DNA of 34,714 nt from CAZHLD01 sp964533185. Lineage in GTDB: Bacteria; Acidobacteriota; Terriglobia; Acidiferrales; UBA7541. Under the pieces are notes generated by a model. That model ran no database searches, was not told the origin of the DNA, and was given only the letters and a program-made list of their open reading frames with translations. This document shows, piece after piece, positions 22,095 through 32,944 of this stretch. The stretch spans positions 1 through 34,714 of the forward strand of contig CAZHLD010000027.1 of NCBI GenBank assembly GCA_964533185.1, in the 5' to 3' direction. Numbering within the stretch: position 1 is the first letter of the stretch; the number at the start of each line of letters is the position of its first letter. A program made the translations under genes and the position numbers.

Positions 22095-22847
22095 ATGGCA
22101 GAGAAAAAGACGGTCATCGTGCGGGTGAAGCGGCAGGCGGGGCCGAAGGAGCGGCCGCGGTGGGAGGAGTTTGAGCTGGCGTGGCGGCCGTACATGAATG
22201 TGATCATTTGCCTGCGCGACATCGCTGAGCGGCCGATCACGCGCGACAGCAAGGCGACCACGCCGGTCAGCTACGAGGTGAATTGTCTCGAAGAAGTGTG
22301 CGGCTCCTGCGCGATGGTCATCAACGGGAAAGCGCGGATGGCGTGCTCGGCGCTGGTGGACCAGCTTGAGCAGCCCATTCGCCTGGAGCCGATGGCGAAA
22401 TTTCCGGTGGTGCGCGACCTGGTGGTGGACCGCTCGGTGATGTTTGAAAACCTGAAGCGGGTGAAGGCGTGGGTGCCGATCGACGGCACATACGCGCTGG
22501 GCAACGGGCCGCGGATGTCGCAGGAGAAGCAGGCGAAGGCCTACCCGCTGTCGCGCTGCATCACCTGCGGGGCGTGCTTGGAGGTCTGCCCGCAAGTGAA
22601 TGGGAACAGCCAATTCATCGGTGCGGCGATCATCAGCCAGGTGCGGTTGTTCAACCTGCACCCGACGGGGGCAATGCACGCCCGCGAACGGATCGAGGCG
22701 GTGATGGGGCCGGGCGGGGTGGCCGACTGCGCGAATGCTCAGAATTGTGTGAAGATTTGTCCGAAGAGCATCCCGCTGACGGAATCGCTAGCCGACGTGA
22801 ACCGGCAGGCAATCAAACAGGCCCTGACGGGCTGGCTGGTCGGCTAG
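22095..22847 (+). CDS. sdhB: Succinate dehydrogenase iron-sulfur subunit
   Basis: A 250-aa electron-transfer subunit linking FAD to heme and quinone. The [2Fe-2S] cluster ligands are Cys64, Cys69, Cys72 and Cys84 (CLEEVCGSC...C). The [4Fe-4S] motif is CITCGACLEVCP, and CANAQNCVKICP supplies the remaining [3Fe-4S]/[4Fe-4S] ligands. It is the third gene of sdhCAB. The dipeptidase gene starts 7 nt after its stop, with the ribosome-binding site in the junction, so that gene is probably co-transcribed. Confidence 0.97.
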   Translation: MAEKKTVIVRVKRQAGPKERPRWEEFELAWRPYMNVIICLRDIAERPITRDSKATTPVSYEVNCLEEVCGSCAMVINGKARMACSALVDQLEQPIRLEPMAKFPVVRDLVVDRSVMFENLKRVKAWVPIDGTYALGNGPRMSQEKQAKAYPLSRCITCGACLEVCPQVNGNSQFIGAAIISQVRLFNLHPTGAMHARERIEAVMGPGGVADCANAQNCVKICPKSIPLTESLADVNRQAIKQALTGWLVG

Positions 22848-22854
22848 GAGACCT

Positions 22855-24081
22855 ATGCGAACTCCTTTCTTTGTGGCCTTGGCAGGAATCTTGCTGAGCG
22901 GGACAATCCTGGTGACGACGCTGCCTGCTGACGACATCTCTGCGCGCGCAAAGAAACTGCACTTCAGCGCGATTGTGCTGGATACGCACGACGACACGCC
23001 GCAGCGGATGCTGTTTGAGCCGGCCTACGACATCGGGAAGCGTGACGCCAAGGGGCACATCGACATCCCGCGGATGAGGGAGGGGGGCCTCGACGCGATC
23101 TTTTTTTCGATCTATGCGCCCACGTCGTTGACCGGGCCGGCGGTGGTGAAGCGCTCGCTGGATTTGATTGATGCGGTGCGAGAAGCGGTGCGGAAGTACC
23201 CGAGCGACTTGATGCTGGCCACAACGGCTGAAGACGTTCGCCGCGCGCACCGGCAGGGAAAGATCGCGGCGCTGATGGGAATGGAAGGCGGGCACATGAT
23301 TGACGGCGACCTGCGTGCGCTGCGCATGTATGCCGCGCTGGGGGTGCGTTACCTGACGTTGACGCACAGCAAGGGAACCGGCTGGGCGGGGTCGTCGGGC
23401 GATGCGGGGAAGAATGACGGGCTGACCGATTTCGGCAAGAATGTGGTGCGGGAGCTGAACCGGCTGGGAGTGATGGTGGATATCTCGCACGCGTCGGACC
23501 AGACGTTTTATGACGCGCTGGAGACGAGCCGGGCGCCGCTGATTGCGTCGCATTCCTCGTGCCGGGCGATTTCGAACCACCCGCGCAACATGACCGACGA
23601 CATGATCCGCGCGCTGGCGAAAAAAGGCGGCGTGATCCAGATCACTTACGTGGACACTTTCCTCAGCCAGGAGCTGTATGACGCCGAAGAGGCCGTAAAG
23701 GCAGAACGGGCGGCGCGGACAGCGGATATTGACAAGAAGTTTGCCGGCGACGAAGCGCGGAAGATCCAGGAGTATGATCACCTGAAGAAAGAGTTTGCGG
23801 GGCGGATGCCGGTGGTGAGCTGGGAGAAGATTGTCGAACACATTGACCACGCGGTGAAGGTGGGAGGAGTGGACCACGTGGGGCTGGGGTCGGACTTCGA
23901 CGGGGCGACGATGCCGCAGGGGATGGAGGACGTGTCGCAATTGCCGAAGATTAGCGAGGCGTTGCTGCGGAAGAGGTACTCCGAGCGCGATGTGCGAAAG
24001 ATACTCGGCGAGAACCTGCTGCGGGTGATGGAAGAGGTCGAGCGGGTGAGCCGGGAAATGAATGGCCAGGGTAGGAAGTAA
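22855..24081 (+). CDS. Exported membrane dipeptidase (peptidase family M19)
   Basis: A 408-aa zinc dipeptidase related to renal dipeptidase, cleaving dipeptides including D-amino-acid forms. GGAG precedes the ATG. Residues 1-24 form a signal peptide (FFVALAGILLSGTILVTTLPA). Zinc ligands: H45 and D47 (DTHDD), E144 (GMEGGH), H212 (DISHA) and H233 (ASHSS); the 21-residue H-to-H spacing equals that of the human enzyme. The conserved GSDFDG block lies near 345. Residues about 275-320 are a highly charged helical insertion (DAEEAVKAERAARTADIDKK) relative to minimal family members. Placement directly after sdhB is not explained by pathway. Confidence 0.92.
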   Translation: MRTPFFVALAGILLSGTILVTTLPADDISARAKKLHFSAIVLDTHDDTPQRMLFEPAYDIGKRDAKGHIDIPRMREGGLDAIFFSIYAPTSLTGPAVVKRSLDLIDAVREAVRKYPSDLMLATTAEDVRRAHRQGKIAALMGMEGGHMIDGDLRALRMYAALGVRYLTLTHSKGTGWAGSSGDAGKNDGLTDFGKNVVRELNRLGVMVDISHASDQTFYDALETSRAPLIASHSSCRAISNHPRNMTDDMIRALAKKGGVIQITYVDTFLSQELYDAEEAVKAERAARTADIDKKFAGDEARKIQEYDHLKKEFAGRMPVVSWEKIVEHIDHAVKVGGVDHVGLGSDFDGATMPQGMEDVSQLPKISEALLRKRYSERDVRKILGENLLRVMEEVERVSREMNGQGRK

Positions 24082-24124
24082 GCGGCGATACTGAGCAAAG
24101 TAAGCAAAAAAACAAGGAGGCGGG

Positions 24125-24826
24125 ATGCGGAAAAGCATTTTAGCACTGATTCTTCTGACGAGCGTGGGCGTAATGCCGGTGTGGTCACAGCAGCAGCCGG
24201 CTGGGCAGGCGGCGGCCGAGACGCGTGAGCCCGGACTGTACATGACGTTTCAGACGACGATGGGTTCGATCGCCTGCAAGCTGTACGAGAACGAGGCGCC
24301 GGTGACGGTGCGGACGCTGGTGGGGTTGGCGACGGGGAGTAAATCATATGTTGACCCGCGCACGGGGGAGACAGTGCGGGGCAAGCGGTTTTACGACGGG
24401 CTGATTTTCCACCGCGTGATCCCCAACTTCATGATCCAGGGCGGTGACCCGCTGGGCAACGGTACGGGCGGGCCGCGTGGGCCGGGGTTTCCGTTCAAGG
24501 ATGAGTTCGTTGCCACGCTGAGGTTTGACGTGCCGGGCCGGCTGGCGATGGCGAATTCAGGACCGGCGACGAATGGCAGCCAGTTTTTCATTACCGAGGT
24601 GCCGACGCCGCACCTGAACAACAAGCACACGATCTGGGGACAGTGCGAGAACCTGGATGTGGTGAAGGCCATCGCTCGCACGCCGCATGGGCCGAATGAT
24701 AAGCCGAGGACGCCCGTGGTGATCCAGAAGGCGATTGTCGAGCGCGTTGGGCCGGCGCCGGCCAATCCGCCTGAAGGCGCGCGCGCCAAGGCGCCGGCGA
24801 AGACTCCTGCAAAGAAGACGCCGTAG
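24125..24826 (+). CDS. Exported cyclophilin-type peptidyl-prolyl isomerase
   Basis: A 233-aa foldase catalysing cis-trans isomerisation at proline. AAGGAGG lies 4 nt before the ATG. Residues 1-20 form a signal peptide (ILALILLTSVGVMPVWSQ). The cyclophilin core has TTMGSIACKLYENEAPVTV, FYDGLIFHRVIPNFMIQGGDP, GPGFPFKDE, LAMANSGPATNGSQFFIT and LNNKHTIWGQ. The active-site Arg is in FHRVI and the QFFIT strand is intact; the usual Trp position is in HTIWGQ. The C-terminus is a Lys/Ala/Pro-rich tail (KAPAKTPAKKTP), likely disordered. Expected location is the periplasm, consistent with the exported dipeptidase upstream. Confidence 0.92.
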   Translation: MRKSILALILLTSVGVMPVWSQQQPAGQAAAETREPGLYMTFQTTMGSIACKLYENEAPVTVRTLVGLATGSKSYVDPRTGETVRGKRFYDGLIFHRVIPNFMIQGGDPLGNGTGGPRGPGFPFKDEFVATLRFDVPGRLAMANSGPATNGSQFFITEVPTPHLNNKHTIWGQCENLDVVKAIARTPHGPNDKPRTPVVIQKAIVERVGPAPANPPEGARAKAPAKTPAKKTP

Positions 24827-24889
24827 AGCCACAAGGCATGAGCGGGCAGGCCAGGCCGTTGCGCCGCGCCCGCCCCGAAACAGAAGGCC

Positions 24890-26431
24890 ATGCCGACTTC
24901 AAACCCCTTCCGCGCAGTATTGACCAGCGATAACGCGCTGCTGCTCTATCCCGCCGTTTTCAAGCTATTGCTACATTTCTTCACGATCAGCCGCTACGGA
25001 TTTTTCCGCGACGAGCTCTACTTCATTGCCTGCAGCGAGCATCTGGCGTGGGGATACGTGGACATGGCGCCAATGGTCGCGTGGGTGGCGGCACTGAGCC
25101 GGTGGCTGATAGGCGATTCGCTTTTTGCGATCCGATTCTTTCCGGTCGTGGCCGGCGCGGTGTTGGTGTGGCTGACGGGACTGGTCGCGCGGGAACTGGG
25201 CGGCGGACGAAGGGCACGGTTTCTATCGCAACTTTGTGTGCTGATCGGTGGTGTTTATCTGGCGATTGACAATTTCCTCTCAATGAATGCATTTGAGCAG
25301 GTGCTGTGGCCGCTCGCTGCGTACCTGGTAATTCGGATCATCAATACAGGCAATCAGAAGCTGTGGCTGTGGTTTGGAGTTGTGGCCGGCCTGGGATTGA
25401 TGACGAAACATTCGACGCTCTTTTTCGGATTTGCCGTGTTTGTGGGGTTATTGCCCACGCCGGGGCGGAAGGCGTTTGCGCAGAGATGGATCTGGATCGG
25501 AGGGGCGATCGCGCTGTTGATTTTTGTGCCCAACCTGATCTGGCAAGTGCAGAACGGCTGGCCGACGATTGAATTGCTGCGAAATGTTAAGGAGACGGGA
25601 AAGAATGTCGTGCTGAGCCCGCAGCAGTTTCTTTTTCGGCAGACGTTCATGCTGAACTTCTTCACGCTGCCGGTGTGGGTGGCGGGACTCTGGTTTTTCT
25701 TTTTTGACTCGCAGGAGAAGCGATACCGCGTGCTGGGATGGTCGTATCTGGTGCTGCTGGTGGCCTTCATTTTGATGGAGGCCAAGGATTATTACGTGGC
25801 ACCGTATTACCCGATTTTGATGGCCGCGGGCGGTGTGGTGTGGGAGCCGCTGCTCCAACGGCGCAAGGTGGTCTTTGCCATAGCAACAATCTTGCTCGTT
25901 GCCAGCGGGGTCCTATCGGCGCTGCTGACGCTGCCGTTGCTGCCGCCGGAGCGATACCTAAAGTTGATGCATGGACTGGGGATCACGCCGCCGCGAAGCG
26001 AGGTCTCGCATACCTCCGAGCTGCCGCAACATCTGGCCGACCAGTTCGGATGGGTGGAGATGGTAGAGAAGGTGGCAGCGGTGTACCAGAGTCTGCCGCC
26101 CAATGAGCGCGCGAAGGCATGCATCTTCGCGGGAAACTACGGACAGGCCGGAGCAATAGACTTTTTTGGCGGGCGGTACGGTTTGCCGAAAGCCATCAGC
26201 GGCCATCAGAACTACTTTTTGTGGGGACCGCGCGATTGCGGCGCTGAGGTGTTGATTACAGTTGGCGAGAAGCCTGAAGATGTGCGGAAAAGCTTTGCAG
26301 AAGTCGTTGAAGCAGTGCGTCCCTATCATCCCTACGCGATGCCGTGGGAAAACCGCAACCCCATCTGCGTTGCGCGCAGGCCGAAATTGACGATTGCCGA
26401 GGTCTGGCCTCGGGTGAAGAGGTATCGGTAG
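24890..26431 (+). CDS. GT39/ArnT-type membrane glycosyltransferase
   Basis: A 513-aa polytopic membrane enzyme with about ten hydrophobic segments. The N-terminal GFFRDELYFIACSEHLAWGYVDMAP holds the acidic DE pair after the first membrane helix that marks GT-C/PMT-family transferases using polyprenyl-phosphate sugars. A second periplasmic acidic site AIDNFLSMNAFE follows at about residues 125-135. The C-terminal ~120 residues are a soluble domain (GNYGQAGAIDFFGGRYGLPKAISGHQNYFLWG). The acceptor (protein, lipid or glycan) cannot be told. It ends 30 bp from the convergent mdh gene. Confidence 0.85.
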   Translation: MPTSNPFRAVLTSDNALLLYPAVFKLLLHFFTISRYGFFRDELYFIACSEHLAWGYVDMAPMVAWVAALSRWLIGDSLFAIRFFPVVAGAVLVWLTGLVARELGGGRRARFLSQLCVLIGGVYLAIDNFLSMNAFEQVLWPLAAYLVIRIINTGNQKLWLWFGVVAGLGLMTKHSTLFFGFAVFVGLLPTPGRKAFAQRWIWIGGAIALLIFVPNLIWQVQNGWPTIELLRNVKETGKNVVLSPQQFLFRQTFMLNFFTLPVWVAGLWFFFFDSQEKRYRVLGWSYLVLLVAFILMEAKDYYVAPYYPILMAAGGVVWEPLLQRRKVVFAIATILLVASGVLSALLTLPLLPPERYLKLMHGLGITPPRSEVSHTSELPQHLADQFGWVEMVEKVAAVYQSLPPNERAKACIFAGNYGQAGAIDFFGGRYGLPKAISGHQNYFLWGPRDCGAEVLITVGEKPEDVRKSFAEVVEAVRPYHPYAMPWENRNPICVARRPKLTIAEVWPRVKRYR

Positions 26432-26461
26432 CGTTGAAGCGGGCGGGCCGAAGCCGCGCGG

Positions 26462-27400
26462 TTATAGTCCGAGGACGGTGACGAGTTCGCGGACGGAGGC
26501 GGCGGATTTTTCGAGTGCGGTGCGCTCCTCGGGCGTGAGCTTGATTTCGATGATTTGCTCGATGCCGCGCGCGCCGAGCTTTACCGGCACACCGACGAAC
26601 AACCCCTTGATGCCGTATTCCCCATCCAGATAAGCCGCACAGGGAAGGACCTTCTTTTTGTCTTTCAGGATGGCTTCGACCATTTCGACGACCGCGGCCG
26701 ACGGGGCGTAGTAGGCCGAGCCAGTCTTGAGGAGGTTGACGATTTCTGCGCCGCCCTTGCGCGTGCGCTCGACGATGGCGTCGATGCGGTCTTTGGGCAG
26801 CAGGTCGGGCAGCGGGATGCCGGCGACGGTGGAATAGCGCGGCAGGGGCACCATGTCGTCGCCGTGGCCGCCGAGGACGAAGGAATGGACGTTTTCAACC
26901 GAGACGCCGAGCTCGAGGGCGACGAAGCTGGACATGCGGGCCGAATCGAGGATGCCGGCCATGCCGATGACGCGGTTTTTGGAGAAGCCGCTGAGCTTGT
27001 AGGCGGCCTGAGCCATGGCGTCGAGCGGGTTGGTGACCATGATGAGGATGGCGTTGGGAGAATACTTGACGACTTGCTCGACGACGGCCTTGATGACGTC
27101 GTAGTTGGCACGGAGCAGGTCGTCGCGGCTCATGCCCGGCTTGCGGGGAAAGCCGGCGGTGACGACGACGATGTCGGAGTTGGCGGTGTCGCGGTAGTCT
27201 CCCGTAGCGGTGGAGATGCCGGTGGCGCGGGCGTCGGAACGGGTGATGGGCGTGGACTCGAATATGTCCAGAGCCTTGCCGGTGGGGACGCCCTCGAGGA
27301 TGTCGGTGAGGATGACGTCGGCGAGCTCGTGGTCGACGATACGTTGTGCTGTGGTGGAGCCGACAAACCCACCGCCCACGACAGTGACCTTCTTGCGCAT
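26462..27400 (-). CDS. mdh: Malate dehydrogenase (LDH-like type)
   Basis: A 312-aa NAD-dependent enzyme interconverting malate and oxaloacetate. The nucleotide fold is VVGGGFVGSTTAQ (7-19), with Asp33 (LTDI) expected to select NAD. The substrate loop RKPGMSRDDL (86-95) has the two arginines of malate specificity. Asn (VTNPLDAMA), Asp152/Arg155 (LDSAR) and catalytic His179 (GGHGDDMV) are present. GAAGGAG precedes the ATG and overlaps the stop of the upstream gene, which ends 12 nt away, so the two are tightly linked. The upstream chain is icd, then a DUF gene, then mdh. Confidence 0.96.
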   Translation of the reverse strand: MRKKVTVVGGGFVGSTTAQRIVDHELADVILTDILEGVPTGKALDIFESTPITRSDARATGISTATGDYRDTANSDIVVVTAGFPRKPGMSRDDLLRANYDVIKAVVEQVVKYSPNAILIMVTNPLDAMAQAAYKLSGFSKNRVIGMAGILDSARMSSFVALELGVSVENVHSFVLGGHGDDMVPLPRYSTVAGIPLPDLLPKDRIDAIVERTRKGGAEIVNLLKTGSAYYAPSAAVVEMVEAILKDKKKVLPCAAYLDGEYGIKGLFVGVPVKLGARGIEQIIEIKLTPEERTALEKSAASVRELVTVLGL

Positions 27401-27412
27401 TCTTGCACTCCT

Positions 27413-28312
27413 TCAGAGGGAGTTTTCCAAAGACTTCTTGATTACCTGCAATGCAGGCCGCACATGCTTGAGTAATGAGACCTGCATTATATGGGTCATC
27501 GGAGAATGCTTGTATTCCGGCAACGGTCGAACGGTTAGCCCTTTCGGACTTCTTGGGCGCTGTGCGCATTTGATTTCGATTCGAAGTGAGTTTACGCGGG
27601 GTGCGACACAGCAAAAATAGAAGCCAGTTGCACCATATCCGATAAAGTATTTATTGATCTTTCCGGGCTTCACCCGCGAATCAAGGGCCACAAGCGCTTT
27701 GTCAAGGGTCTCGTAAACTAGACGCGTTTCCCGACTCATTCCAAAATGGTCGAGGTCATATGGGCCCTCTACGGTTCGGGGACCCGCTTGAGAGCTACTG
27801 ACAACATCTGAGGGGATACCCAGGGGCTCCACCTGTTCAAGACTCAGTATTCCGCCGGCATAAAGTTGATACCGAAACAACCGCAGATAGTTTTTCTTGA
27901 GTGTCAAAAGTTCCCGCTGTTCGTGTGAGAACTCTTTTGCAACAACAATAATCTGTGGATTGTCAAAATCCACTTGTCCGAGGTCTTCCAGGACGTTTGC
28001 CTTTTGCAGGAGAAGCAATACGTCTGCCTTGTTGTTTTTCAATCTTACGTAATAGAGATCCACTTGCTCTACTACGCCACGATTTTTTTCACGCTTGTAT
28101 TCGACTATTACAGGAACGCCTGTAGCCGTATCCAATGCAAGGGTGTCGAACTCTTTGCCCCCTATCCGTGGTTTTCTGGCAACGAGGGAAAGTCCCTCAA
28201 AAACGTGCCCTAAGTTGTCTTCGATGAGGCGGTGAATGAAATCTTCCTTGGGGCGAGCTTGGTCAGGTTGGATTCGCCTCACTCTTTGGCGTGTCAGCTG
28301 GTACAGCGGCAT
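27413..28312 (-). CDS. DUF91-like PD-(D/E)xK nuclease-fold protein with DUF5655-like C-terminus
   Basis: A 299-aa protein, probably acting on DNA. Residues about 22-110 resemble the NucS/DUF91 restriction-endonuclease-like fold: EDFIHRLIEDNLGHVFEGL, then GGKEFDTLALD, PVIVEYKRE and VEQVDLYY. Asp56 and E71-x-K73 are candidate catalytic residues. Residues about 200-285 (YETLDKALVALD...KYFIGY, FCCVAPRVNSLRIEIKC) fit the DUF5655 predicted transport/binding domain often fused to it. Base composition is clearly lower in GC than both neighbours, suggesting acquisition. It lies between icd and mdh, 59 bp and 12 bp away, on the same strand. A role in defence or repair is possible but unproven. Confidence 0.75.
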   Translation of the reverse strand: MPLYQLTRQRVRRIQPDQARPKEDFIHRLIEDNLGHVFEGLSLVARKPRIGGKEFDTLALDTATGVPVIVEYKREKNRGVVEQVDLYYVRLKNNKADVLLLLQKANVLEDLGQVDFDNPQIIVVAKEFSHEQRELLTLKKNYLRLFRYQLYAGGILSLEQVEPLGIPSDVVSSSQAGPRTVEGPYDLDHFGMSRETRLVYETLDKALVALDSRVKPGKINKYFIGYGATGFYFCCVAPRVNSLRIEIKCAQRPRSPKGLTVRPLPEYKHSPMTHIMQVSLLKHVRPALQVIKKSLENSL

Positions 28313-28371
28313 GATTCCACTCCGAGCAAATCGGGCACGAAATATCCCGCGAACAACAAGTTAGACAAAAC

Positions 28372-29793
<1,422 letters not shown>

Positions 29794-29864
29794 GAGTGGG
29801 TACCTCGCATGGATTCGGGCACGGCGGGCGAACAAGGAACGATAACAGAAACGGGCACCGGTTG

Positions 29865-32800
29865 TCAGTCCTCAGTTTTCCGAGGCGATAGGAGGAACTG
29901 GTCATACAGGGCGCGGGTCTGGCGGCGAGCGGCTTCGACGGCCAATTCGATGCGCTCGCCGACGGGAGTGCCCCAGCGCGCCAGCAGAGGAGCAATCCGT
30001 TGGGCCAGGGCCGGCTCGGGGAGCTGATTGGCAGGGCGGCCGGTGACGAGACGGACGGCATGGTCAAGGCCCCGGTAGAGCAACGCCGCGGAACGGAGCG
30101 ATTGGGCCACGGTTGTATTTAGAGCGCCGGCGGATTCGAGCGCGGCAATCTGGCGGAGGACGTGGCCACCGGGGGTGGCTCCTGCCTGCAGGCCGCGGGT
30201 GAGGAACAAGAAGGCGAGGATGTATTCAACGTCGTAGAAGCCGCCGGCCACGCGCTTGAATTCGCCTTTGGTGACGGGCAGGCGGCCCCATTCGGGACCT
30301 TGCTTTTCGAGAGAGGCTTTTTCAATAAGGTCGCGGGTGCGGGAGAGCTGGTCGGCGAGCGGGCCGGGCGCAGAGAAACGATCAACGAGAACAGCGTGGA
30401 GTGCACAGATGGCTTCGGCACCGAGCGCGAGATTGCCGGCCACGGGTCGGGCCTTGAGGAAAGTGGCGGCTTCCCAAGCTTCGGCGTCGTTGCGGAAGTA
30501 GTCGAGAAGGGAAGTGGTGGTCGGCAGGATTTCGCCTTCGCCGCCGCGGGGGCGCAGGCGCGTGTCGATAGGGAAGAGAAGGCCCTCGCGGGTGTGGCTG
30601 CTGGCGACGTGGACAAAGCGTTCGGCGAGGCGGCGCCAGGGCTCGCGGTCTTCGCTGGAGAGGCGGGAATCGGCGAGAAAAATGAGGTCGACATCGGAAC
30701 CGATGTCCATCTCCGCCGTACCGAGACGGCCCAGGGCGATGACCGAGAACGGTGCGGAGGATAGGTCATCAGACGTCGAGGGCAAGAGAGCTGCGTCGCG
30801 GGCCAGGGTGTGAAGAGCGTGCGCGAGAGCCAAATCAGTGAAGCGAGTGAACATCGCGAAGGTGTCGAAGAGTTGAGAGTGTCCCAGAAGCGCGCGCGCA
30901 ACCTGACGAAGGACCTGCCGGCGATAAGAGATGCGCACGGTGGCGAGATCATCTTCGCGCGCGGGAAAGATTCCCATGGAAACGGAATTGGCTTGATCTA
31001 CATCAGACAGGAGCGAGATTTCTTCGGGGTTGCGGGCAAGCATTTCGACGGCAAAGTCGCTGGCGGCGAAAAGTTGGGCGGCGCGGGCCAGCCAATCCGG
31101 GTGAGTGCCGAGAGCGGGCATGAGTGCGGGATCGAGGATGGCCGAGCTGAGAAAACGGGTCAGGCCGCGGCGGGCATAGGCTTCCTCGCCGGGTTCGAGA
31201 CCGTCGAGCGCTTGGACAAGGCCTTCGGCGACAAGGGGATTTTCGACGCGCAGGCGGCGCAGGAGGGCGCCGGCGGCGGGGTCGGACTCGGCGTCGTCGT
31301 CGGCGGAGGGCGCGGCCGTGCGGGTGGCCAGGATGCGGTCGTAGATTTCGCGGACTTCGCTGAAGTGGCTGGTGAGGCGATGGAGCAATTGCTGGCCGGC
31401 GGTGCGGTTTTCGGAGAGAACTGGATCGACGCCGGAGCGGCGGGCGAGGCGATCGAGGGCGTCGGGAGCCTCGGGGAGAGTGTGACGCTGCAGGCCGTCG
31501 CGAAGCTGGAGGCGGTGCTCGACTTTGCGAAGGAACTGGTAGGCGGTGCCGAGGCGGAAGAAGTCGCGGCCGCTGAGGTGTCCCTTGTCGTGGAGGCGTT
31601 GGAGGGCGAGAAGCGTGGAGCCGGCGCGCAGCCAGGAGTCGGCGCCGCCGTAAAGACGCTGAAGGCACTGGGAGAGGAACTCGATATCGCGAATGCCGCC
31701 GGGGGAGAGCTTGACGTTCCACTCGGCGGTATGTGCACCGGAACCGGCGGCGAGGCGGCGAAGGTCGCGGGTGATCTCCTGGCGGGCGTTGAGGACAGCT
31801 TCGATGGCGGCGAGGTGGAACTCGCTGCGATAGACCAGCGGCAGGACCTCGCGGAGGAAGCGGCGTGCGGCCTGGACGTCGCCGGCTGAGCAGCGCGCCT
31901 TGATGAGCATTTGCAACTCCCATTCGCGGGCGCGGGAACAGTAGTAATGGAGCGCGGCGGGAATACTGGCGGCAAGCTCGCCTTCGCTGCCCTGAGGGCG
32001 GAGGCGCATGTCCACGCGGAAAAGGGCGCCTTCAGGCGTGGCCTCGGTGATGAGCTTGAGGACGGACTGGGCCAGGCGGACGAAATATTCGGCGTTGGTG
32101 GTGGTGCCGGATGTGCCGCCGGCGGTTTCGCCCTCGTGGCTGTAGAGAAAGATGAGGTCGATATCGGAGCTGTAGTTGAGCTCCTGGCCGCCGAGTTTGC
32201 CGAGGGAGAGAATGGAGAGGCGGGCGATGTGGCGGTTGCCAGCGGAGTCGGTGTGCTGGGGCGAGCCGAAGTCGTGCTGGAGTTTTTGCTCGCTGATGCG
32301 GAGGGCGCGCTCGAGGAGCACGTCGGCGAGATGAGAGAGTTCAAGGCAGGTTTCGGTCAGGGTGGCCAAGCCGAGGACATCGCGCAATGTGATGCGCAGG
32401 TACTCACGGCGCTTGAAGCGGGCGAGGACGAGGGCGGGAGGGAGATTTTGGAACACGGTCCCGGTAAACCGGGACTCGCCAACACCGCTCGCTTCAAAGC
32501 GGGCGAACTCTTCGTGGAGGTCTTCGGGGGAGCGCATGCGGTCGAGCGTTTGAGCGTGCTCCTGACCGCGACGCGCCGGGCGATGGAGCCAGGCGAGGAG
32601 GTCGGGCTGCTGGACGAGCGTCTCTGAAAGGAAACGGCTGTAACTGAAGATCGCCAGCAGATGATGGAGCGCGGCCGGGTGGCGCTTGAGATAGTTGAAT
32701 GGCTGGGACGATGAGGGGCGGGCGGCGGGCTCGTCAGCGGGAGAGGAATCGTGGGGGCGGAGGAAGCGTTCGAGGAAGTTGAGTGCGCCGTCAGGGTCGG

Positions 32801-32927
32801 GGAGTTGGGCCAAAAGAGCGGGAAGCGTGGCCCAAAGGTTGGGCGGGAGGCGCTGCTCGACGAGGCCGAGATTGGACTCGGCGCGGGCGGGGTCGGCAAA
32901 GGCGATGCTGGAGAAGGCGGCGTCCAT
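29865..32927 (-). CDS. glnE: Bifunctional glutamine synthetase adenylyltransferase/deadenylase
   Basis: A 1020-aa enzyme that adenylylates glutamine synthetase when nitrogen is ample and removes the AMP when it is scarce. It has the usual duplicated layout. The N-terminal deadenylase nucleotidyltransferase domain has SLGKLGGQELNYSSDIDLIF (about 241-260). The C-terminal transferase domain has ALGRLGTAEMDIGSDVDLIF (about 728-747). In each the D-x-D pair binds metal, and each is followed by a helical PII-UTase-like domain (RDIEFLSQCLQ; YDVEYILAFLFL). Length is near that of other family members. No Shine-Dalgarno sequence is seen before the ATG. The target gene glnA lies upstream on the same strand, beyond one hypothetical gene. 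Confidence 0.95.
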   Translation of the reverse strand: MDAAFSSIAFADPARAESNLGLVEQRLPPNLWATLPALLAQLPDPDGALNFLERFLRPHDSSPADEPAARPSSSQPFNYLKRHPAALHHLLAIFSYSRFLSETLVQQPDLLAWLHRPARRGQEHAQTLDRMRSPEDLHEEFARFEASGVGESRFTGTVFQNLPPALVLARFKRREYLRITLRDVLGLATLTETCLELSHLADVLLERALRISEQKLQHDFGSPQHTDSAGNRHIARLSILSLGKLGGQELNYSSDIDLIFLYSHEGETAGGTSGTTTNAEYFVRLAQSVLKLITEATPEGALFRVDMRLRPQGSEGELAASIPAALHYYCSRAREWELQMLIKARCSAGDVQAARRFLREVLPLVYRSEFHLAAIEAVLNARQEITRDLRRLAAGSGAHTAEWNVKLSPGGIRDIEFLSQCLQRLYGGADSWLRAGSTLLALQRLHDKGHLSGRDFFRLGTAYQFLRKVEHRLQLRDGLQRHTLPEAPDALDRLARRSGVDPVLSENRTAGQQLLHRLTSHFSEVREIYDRILATRTAAPSADDDAESDPAAGALLRRLRVENPLVAEGLVQALDGLEPGEEAYARRGLTRFLSSAILDPALMPALGTHPDWLARAAQLFAASDFAVEMLARNPEEISLLSDVDQANSVSMGIFPAREDDLATVRISYRRQVLRQVARALLGHSQLFDTFAMFTRFTDLALAHALHTLARDAALLPSTSDDLSSAPFSVIALGRLGTAEMDIGSDVDLIFLADSRLSSEDREPWRRLAERFVHVASSHTREGLLFPIDTRLRPRGGEGEILPTTTSLLDYFRNDAEAWEAATFLKARPVAGNLALGAEAICALHAVLVDRFSAPGPLADQLSRTRDLIEKASLEKQGPEWGRLPVTKGEFKRVAGGFYDVEYILAFLFLTRGLQAGATPGGHVLRQIAALESAGALNTTVAQSLRSAALLYRGLDHAVRLVTGRPANQLPEPALAQRIAPLLARWGTPVGERIELAVEAARRQTRALYDQFLLSPRKTED

Positions 32928-32944
32928 CAGAGGAAAAATTTAAC

